From Prosapia bicincta (Eukaryota; Arthropoda; Insecta; Hemiptera; Cercopidae): 64,000 nt of DNA. Numbering within the stretch: position 1 is the stretch's first letter; each line of letters opens with the position of its first letter. The notes beneath the pieces were generated by a model, which saw only the letters and a program-made list of their open reading frames with translations, ran no database searches and was not told the DNA's origin. The stretch is taken from NCBI GenBank assembly GCA_036971475.1, contig JBAIZL010000002.1, positions 132,352,240 to 132,416,239 on the forward strand, given 5' to 3'. The position numbers were made by a program, and so were the translations under genes. Below are positions 56,862 through 64,000 of this stretch, piece by piece.

Positions 56862-57936
56862 AAAAATCTACTAAATCCGATTTAGTGAAATTTATCTCAG
56901 TTTATCTTGATTAAACAAATGAAAAGGACTGTTTATAATATTGGTCTAGCATAGATTAACTGTTTGAGGATGTAGAAGCAGTAATGTTAAACGTATACAC
57001 TCAATATTTTATGTATACAGATCGATTGGAGTCATTTAATGAATTCTGTGACGAATATTATAAACTCCTTGACTTCCGTAAGACAAGGTGCTTGTATTGA
57101 TGCAACTGTGGAACAGATGACAAGCTTTTTGCCATTCTCAAAGAATATTCTCTTGACAAATGAGAGGTGTCCTAGACTTATTAAAAATTTGTAATGGTGA
57201 AGTTAGTGTTTATCATGGTGGTATTTGTGATAACACCAAATCTTTATCAACAGCGAAAACCACAAAGGAGGTCTTCAATTTAAAACATCTTCAAAGAAAA
57301 TAATTCGGTTTTTTAAACTAAAATCTTTGGAGGAGAAGAAGCAAAGTTACAGCAGAAGGATTAATGTTCTACCACACTGTTTGCCTCAACCACTGCTTCA
57401 GATTAACTAACTGTACTTCAAATTTAGTACAGCAGATTTTTAAACCAAATTTTGCAGATACTTGCACAAAATCAGAGTCAAAATCAAATCAATGCCTGTT
57501 GCTAGTGAACTGGCATCATATGTAGAAAAATCTACTAAATCCGATTTAGTGAAATTTATCTCAGTTTATCTTGATTAAACAAATGAAAAGGACTGTTTAT
57601 AATATTGGTCTAGCATAGATTAACTGTTTGGGGATGTAGAAGCAGTAATGTTAAACGTATACACTCAATATTTTATGTATACAGATCGATTGGAGTCATT
57701 TAATGAATTCTGTGAAGAATATTTTGAAGAATATTATAAACTCGACAAGCTTTTTGCCATTCTCAAAGAATATTCTCTTGACAAATGAGAGGTGTTCTAG
57801 ACTTATTAAAAATTTGTAATGGTGAAGTTAGTGTTTATCATGGTGGTATTTGTGATAACGCGAAACATTATCAACAGCGAAAACCACAAAGGAGGTCTTC
57901 AATTTAAAACATCTCCAAAGAAAATAAGTCTGTTTT

Positions 57937-60100
57937 TGAGATCCTTTATTTATTATTATCTAATTATTACTAATTATTATTTAATAAAATTTTTTTGAAA
58001 ATTCAAGCCATTTTCAAATTTTGGAAAATCTAGCCTGGTTTAATTTGAGAGAAACACCAATGTGGGAGTCCAATACACATGGAGTGAGGTACTATCACGA
58101 AGGTGAAATCTCTTGTTATTGGTAATATGAAATTTTTGATGGTATGAACAATATAAAAATATATCTCACAAATGAAAAGTTTTAGAATGATGTTAGTGGA
58201 CATATTTTCATATAAAAGAGGGGTTGAAGTTTTCACTATTTTGAAAGTAAGCATGTTCTTCATGATTATTTACATTATCTCTGTGAATTATTTTTGTTTA
58301 GCAGGGAAGTAGTATTCCGGTTGAACATTGGTTTCATCGGTATGAAAAATAATATATAAAATATATAATTTTGTTTAAATATATATTCTTAATAAATGCT
58401 TCACTAAATATTAACTACAGTATTTCCAATTGTTTTAAAGTAACTAATATGTACCTACTAAACTATGATGATCTGGTTTATATTAATTGCTTGTATTTAA
58501 GACATTGCCAAGACATTTAATGTCTTGTTTGCATTGTCTTCGTATGCTTATTTTCATTTATATTTCAAATGCTCAAATAGTATAAAATGTTATTTTCAGG
58601 TGTGCAATTTAGAAAAAACACCCCATCTGATGCTATTATAGAAAAATACAAACGTTTTTTTTATGTTTAGTTTGAAAATAGTAAATATTATTTATTTTGT
58701 TTGTAGTATATGTTTTTACAAATGTTGTAATTAGGGAATAACACATTTCATTATCAATAACAAATTGAATCGTTAGTAATGTTAATAAAATGAAACGTAA
58801 ATATCTGCTAAGACTGAAATGACCACAGCTCCAGTTGTCATTATATAAATGTACTTTTGGAAAATGTCTTTATACTTTTTATTGATACAAAATAAGAAAA
58901 ATGACAAATAAAGTACAACTTTTGATTTTTAATCAGAGTTACACTCAACATAATCAAATGTATATATTTTGTCTAAAAGGTTATTCATGAAACTTTCAAG
59001 ATACAGGTTTTATAGAGAATTTATTATAATATAATAAGAGGTATAGTTTTAAATAAAAACATGTAAATCAAAATATGAAAAAGCTAAATCTAAAGAATTG
59101 TGAAAACCTTACACATTTCTGCTGTTCCATGTAGTAGGTTTAATTTTGAAATATTATTTTTTTTTGTATCCTCCTGCATATTAACAGCCCTATGTTTCTA
59201 CCTCCATCATTTTTTTATTGGTTAATACTATCATGTAAAATTATTTTAGTGATTTTTTATAAAACTAATATAGCAAAAAATATAATAAAATATGGTCATA
59301 CACCTTTTTAAAACAACATAGAACTAATTATTTATATTTTAAATGTAACCTGGGTATAATAAATAAAACTGTATAAAAACATGAAAATATCGCCTTATTA
59401 CTTTGGTTGCTTTCAGTAAAAATTACTTATTGTCTTGCATAGACTAGCTCACAAATGCAGTCCATAAATTAAATTTTATTGTCTACAATTGGTTGTAATC
59501 AGAACCAAATATGTCATACATGAAATAAGTAAAATAGTAATTTTGGTACCTAACACCCCAAAATCCAATATTAACTACTTGTTTCACAATTATAAAAAAC
59601 TTACAGGCTTCTAAGAAATTTACAGTTATAGGAATGAAGCACTTTTCACTCTACAGTTGAATGAGAAATGCAATGCTCTCATATTGTAATGAAACTTTTT
59701 AATATGAAAAAATAGTGACACATTTATTAAAACATTCATTGAAACGCACAATTCTTGTAATATCGTTACATACATAGATGTTTAGATTTTAAACCAGGTA
59801 TCCTCATTCTTTTGTGTTTACTGACCCATAAACCTTGCCTTCGAAAATGTTTTATAGCCGAAAACTAACGATCATTGAGGAACTAGAAAACACATGTGTT
59901 GCCAATTTAATTTTTTTAACAGCAGAATTGACCTCCACAACTTTCACTGACTCACTGAACACTGACTCACTGACTCAACACATTTCGAGATACTTTACAG
60001 GCTAGTAAAATGTCCTAATTAAATGTATTGTACATGAAAATGAGTGTTACGTACTTTTCTTTAAATTAAAGATAATTTAAAAAGACAGTGTAAATGCTTC
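57937..60100. other. Unassigned AT-rich stretch
   Basis: No gene recognised. The minus-strand frame at 58263-58030 has no family likeness. Likely intronic if the anoctamin gene extends this way. Confidence 0.4.
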
Positions 60101-60109
60101 AGAGAGGGA

Positions 60110-60345
60110 CTCCTTATCGGCCAACCCTTGTCTCTTACAAGGTTCGGTACGGCCCAGTTCCTTTCGAATCGTCGGTTAAACGAAATCTCTCCCGTCACTC
60201 TCGACGTGACGTAGTTTTTGTGTGTTCTAAACGAGGCTCGGTTTAGACCATTTCTCTCTCTTTGTTTCTCCTGTCGTGTGGCGAAGGTACTCTTAACATT
60301 AATAGTGACATTTTGAATATAAGTGATTTCTTTAAGTTCGACAGG
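60110..60345 (+). promoter_or_regulatory. CpG-rich island with possible 5' exon and splice donor
   Basis: The stretch 60110-60300 holds about 15 CpG dinucleotides, far above the rest of the window, and includes the CRE-like GACGTGACGTAG (60204-60215). At 60341-60350 ACAG/GTAAAT is a good splice donor (GT at 60345). Together these resemble a promoter with a short non-coding first exon on the plus strand. No coding start is attached, so this is inference. Confidence 0.35.
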
Positions 60346-60439
60346 TAAATGATAAGTGCGGGAAAGGGTGCACCCGAATAACTGTCCGACAAGTGGTGGT
60401 ACTTCGCCCAGTGAGGTATGTACAAAACGCCAACTTCAT

Positions 60440-61448
60440 TCATTTAATTATTTAAGGTCCTCCGGAAATCAATGTTGCCGTTACATGGCAAATTATTTAA
60501 CAATGAGAGTGTATTATCATAGCTCTTTCATTACTACAGGATTCGACATTAATCTGAATTTATTTTGTTTTAAATCTTGCTTGCTAGAAAAATAACCATC
60601 ATTCCAGCTTCCTAACAGAAAGCCATATGGTTCTGAAAGCCGCATAGCAGTTATTGACTGCAAGGAGCTAGTCAAACCAAGCCTAGGTATCTAGCAGTTT
60701 AGCAGTTGCCCAACATTCAATCAAATTGTGATCATCAAACCAATTTTTTTCCTGGTACAGCAATAATAGTCTTGTATTAATACTTGGTAGAACTATATTT
60801 GTTCGGATTTTTCCCAGCTTTCCCATAGTGTTGTCTAATTCTAAGAATGGTTGTAACAATCTGATTGTTGCAAGACAGGCCTACACCTTAAATATATTTT
60901 AAAGTAAAATTATATCCTAAAACATAAGTTAGTATATATTAAATAATTTTATAATTAAAATTCATAAAACTAGAATTTTTTAACGGTTTAGAACATAAAT
61001 ATCGTTTATTCTCAAAGACAAAAAATTAAAGAAAAAACCTACAATTGCACAGGAAAAACTGTCATACAGTTTTAAAGCTTCAATTGATGTGATAAACGCT
61101 AGGCAACTGCCAATGGTCTATGTTATAAATGGCAGGCAGGCATTTTAAAGAAAACAAATTGGCGAAGTTTCAGATATAGGGAGTCAAAATGGCAGGTTCC
61201 TGCAGTCATCACTCACAGTCAGGCTAAATTTGTTTTTGTTAAATGAGAATATAAATTAGGCAATAATGCAAACAGTTTGTAAAATGGAGAAACGTCATGA
61301 TTTAAATGCGTTTACCAGATTACCAAGTTGTTACAGATCAGCTTGATTATTTTAAGAAACAAGAGATGATAGAAATGAATCTCTGAATTACTAATAATTA
61401 TCTTGGAATATTATCTTGAGAATCGATTGAGAAAATCCCATATAACAC
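60440..61448. other. Intron-like sequence downstream of the anoctamin exon
   Basis: No coding sequence recognised. On the minus strand this lies 3' of the exon donor and should be intron. Confidence 0.45.
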
Positions 61449-61577
61449 CAGCATAGTTGTGTAGAAACCTAGCCAAACGTAATATAATGCAATTTTTTCT
61501 CCAAAATACTTTCTAACAAGCCAAAGTGGTTGTTGTTTGAACCATCTTCCAGGTCTGGCCCACTCTTTGTATAGAAG
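61449..61577 (-). CDS. Anoctamin (TMEM16 family) internal exon
   Basis: Minus-strand exon of 129 bp, 43 codons, phase 0 at both ends. It encodes LLYKEWARPGRWFKQQPLWL followed by VRKYFGEKIALYYVWLGFYT and TML. The KYFGEKI-LY--WLGFYT block is a hallmark of anoctamins, just before the first transmembrane helix. Members are Ca2+-activated chloride channels or lipid scramblases of plasma and internal membranes. The acceptor is ATTCTTTCAG (AG at 61579-61578) and the donor CTG/GTGTTA (GT at 61448-61447); translation beyond the donor soon meets a stop, as expected for intron. Codons are undamaged, unlike every transposon here. The paralogue cannot be told. Adjacent exons were not recognised, so flanking introns are long. 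Confidence 0.88.
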
Positions 61578-61725
61578 CTGAAAGAATATATTCATGCAAA
61601 GGCATCAGTACACAGATTAAATTTTAGTGTGATTTTTTTCAATGTTATTGTTTTTAAGGAACATATTTAACATAACTTTATTTTCATTTGTTGATTCCAT
61701 CTTCGCTTGAGCTACTAGTAATCAC

Positions 61726-61960
61726 TTACACTTTTAAATGTTTTAAACTTGCCTATAGTAGCATTTACTTTGTTTGTTGAGGACGGCCGTTTCGGGAGAT
61801 GTGTCCCTTAAAGATGTGTTCCCACCCCCACCCTAACCTACGTAAACCTTGAGATCAGTTACGGTCTGAGTTGACAAAGGGACACATCTCCCGAAACAGC
61901 CGTCCTCAACAAACAAAGTAAGTGCTACTATAGGCAAGTTTAAAACATTTAAAAGTGTAA
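61726..61960. mobile_element. MITE family A, short member
   Basis: Two arms of about 90-100 bp pair almost perfectly: TAAACTTGCCTATAGTAGCA and GAGGACGGCCGTTTCGGGAG on the left, their reverse complements at about 61880-61945. The outer parts (TTACACTTTTAAATG) are also inverted. The loop (about 61810-61860) has CCCACCCTAACCTAC. Lies about 150 bp upstream of the anoctamin exon, in the intron. Confidence 0.88.
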
Positions 61961-62567
61961 CTTTATTTTATTAAATATATTTTGATGAATATATTTCATG
62001 AAATTTTAGTTATACTTTTTTTATGGTTAGTAGTAGTTCATGATAAATAACCTCACATAGCCACATATATAAGAAAACCTAAGTAATTTTCAAAAATTAT
62101 TTAATAATTATCTGTTATAATTGCCGATATTTAAGATACAGATGTTAATGTATCTATTATGAATGATTTTTTCTGCAATGACCTACCTACATTATATGTG
62201 TTCTCAGGATATCTATTGCTTTGTAAAGTAAGAACCTAAACTTTTAACCTAATTTTACTTATGCTATCACTGATTTTTTTTACATACTTATTTTAAGAGT
62301 AATTGTTGTAAGGAGGAACAAAAAGGTTACTGTGAACATTATTGAATCAAATTTCGTCTTTAAAAACATAACTCATAGTTAAATGTTAGGTGAAAGTTTG
62401 TTGCCGTTTTACTTCCCTGCCTATCATATACTAATTCATTTTCTGAATCTTTATTATAATTGCATTAGTATAAGTTCCATCATTTAATAATCGTCTAATG
62501 CCCACCTAATATATATATATGTGTGTGTGTATATTTAACTTTGCAACACTGTTTTCATGTATTCACT
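61961..62567. other. Unassigned AT-rich stretch
   Basis: No gene recognised; a short TA/GT tract lies at 62511-62532. Confidence 0.4.
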
Positions 62568-63150
<583 letters not shown>

Positions 63151-63334
63151 TACTGCATTTGCATTATCAATAGTGGTTTTAGGTACATTAATACAACTAC
63201 TTTAAGAGTTATATAAATAGTATTAACAAAACAATTTGAAACACATTATTTTAAATGTTCATAATTTTTTTTCAACCACTTTATTATATTACAATCCCGT
63301 TTATTACCATAAAAAAAGAAAATGAAGAAAACTA

Positions 63335-63644
63335 CTAAAAACACTTGTAAATTGTTACACTTGCCTATAATAGCACCTACTTTAAATTGTTAAAGACGGT
63401 CGTTTCAGGAGATGTGCCCCATTGTCAACTCAGACCGTAACTGCTCAGGGTTTTGTTGGTTAGGTTGTTGAGTATGTGTGTAGAGTGTAGTTTGAAATAT
63501 CCCACCCTCAACCTAACCTACTTAAACCTTGAGATGAATTACGGTATGAATTGACAATAGGGCACATCTCCCGAAACGGCCGTCCTCAAAAATATAAAGC
63601 AAGTGCTACTTTGAGCAACTGTAACCATTTACAAGTGTTTTTAG
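63335..63644. mobile_element. MITE family A, third member
   Basis: Terminal CTAAAAACACTTGTAAAT and its reverse complement. Internal ACTTGCCTATAATAGCACCT and GGAGATGTGCCCCATTGTC match the other family A members; right arm at about 63550-63644. The centre contains GTTGGTTAGGTTG and CAACCTAACCTAC, a small inverted pair. Confidence 0.87.
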
Positions 63645-64000
63645 TTAAAAACTAATGCTCACTTGTTGTAATTAACAAATATGCAGGAAATTATCGTATG
63701 CATGGATTTGATTTGTTTATCTCTTATTGAAAAGTTCCAAACATTGTTTACTATTATACTTTCTTCATGTTACGGACACCCTGCTTCAAATGACTTTGAT
63801 AGCTCATAATTTACCACTGAAACCAGAGTCCATAGGTTGCTATTAGCGAGAAGAATAGCTGGATACTTGTGAGCTTTACCCTGCATCTCTACATGGCAGA
63901 AGTATGTGTTATGGTTTCTTACTGGCACTCTGACAAGTTTGGAAACGTTCTAGCTAATACTCTGTGACTATATGTCCGTCTCTTATTCTAGTTACGTACA
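63645..64000. other. Unassigned end of window
   Basis: Nothing recognised. If the anoctamin gene continues upstream on the minus strand this is intron; no exon with family motifs was seen. Confidence 0.4.

Larger units (their letters stand above)
55224..57936. repeat. Tandem array of a transposase fragment, alternating ~671/~628 bp units
   Basis: The TGAAGTTAGTGTTTATCATG anchor begins units at about 55224, 55895, 56524, 57193 and 57819; the last unit stops at 57936. Spacings are 671, 629, 669 and 626 bp. Units 1 and 3 include a block with CTTGACTTCCGTAAGACAAG (55772-55824, 57064-57120) that units 2 and 4 lack, so the true period is a ~1.3 kb dimer. Each unit joins a zinc-finger piece, an LNHCFRLTNCTSN piece and a DRLESFNEFC piece with no spacer. 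Confidence 0.93.

Noticed and set aside
58030..58263. 77-residue minus-strand frame as another anoctamin exon
   Set aside because: No anoctamin motif such as the transmembrane blocks and no flanking splice sites that fit.
63335..63644. CCTAACCTA/TTAGG-like motifs suggesting an insect telomeric repeat
   Set aside because: Only two partial units, inside the MITE loop; no array.

Overview
This is eukaryotic DNA from a large, AT-rich, repeat-laden genome, most likely an arthropod and probably an insect. The evidence is Penelope-like elements, piggyBac with TTAA sites, insect-style Ty3/Gypsy elements, an R2-group LINE, long (CA)n/(TA)n tracts and one spliced exon in a sea of decayed transposons. 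Hemiptera is plausible but not proven. No bacterial operon, CRISPR array, rRNA or tRNA gene was seen.

Layout. 1-5 kb: a decayed hAT (GTF2IRD2-type) transposase with a recognisable hAT end, then the C-terminal tail of a Penelope-like GIY-YIG endonuclease. 5.6-8.5 kb: a 29-32 bp minisatellite that becomes a four-unit higher-order array. 11.8-13.1 kb: a short piggyBac element bounded by TTAA. 15.8-25.7 kb: a decayed Gypsy element (gag, protease, RT, RNase H, integrase) between two ~2.05 kb direct repeats. 25.7-26.9 kb: a long foldback element. 27.7-31.1 kb: two kinds of Penelope-like element. 31.5-32.6 kb: a decayed DDE transposase. 33.8-36.7 kb: a ~165 bp satellite-like array with a fresh 972 bp tandem duplication. 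36.75-45.38 kb: an I-type LINE flanked by a 17 bp target duplication and split by ~6.7 kb of nested DNA (hAT MITE, R2-group LINE fragment, foldback, and a pseudogene of an unnamed family). 45.7-51 kb: a second Gypsy element. 51.7-52.0 kb: a Penelope end-to-end remnant. 52.6-54.35 kb: thirteen 133 bp repeats. 55.0-57.9 kb: a transposase-derived zinc-finger fragment amplified as alternating ~671 and ~628 bp units. 61.45-61.58 kb: an anoctamin (TMEM16) exon on the minus strand, the only confident host-gene piece. 61.7-63.65 kb: three MITEs and a ~350 bp microsatellite.

The best system-level signal is a recurring RNA-like motif (CTGANGA, one nucleotide, a short hairpin, GAAA) at the ends of Penelope-type repeats and in one repeat of unclear origin. 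It occurs at about nine places. The stems differ in sequence but stay paired, which is covariation. The copy at 28377-28421 has nearly every part of a minimal type I hammerhead ribozyme, with a palindromic stem III. Hammerheads are known in Penelope-like elements; what is notable here is the diversity and arrangement in one window.

Nearly all coding sequence is broken by stops and frameshifts. The genes do not work together as a pathway; the window is a record of successive insertions, probably inside or next to an anoctamin gene.
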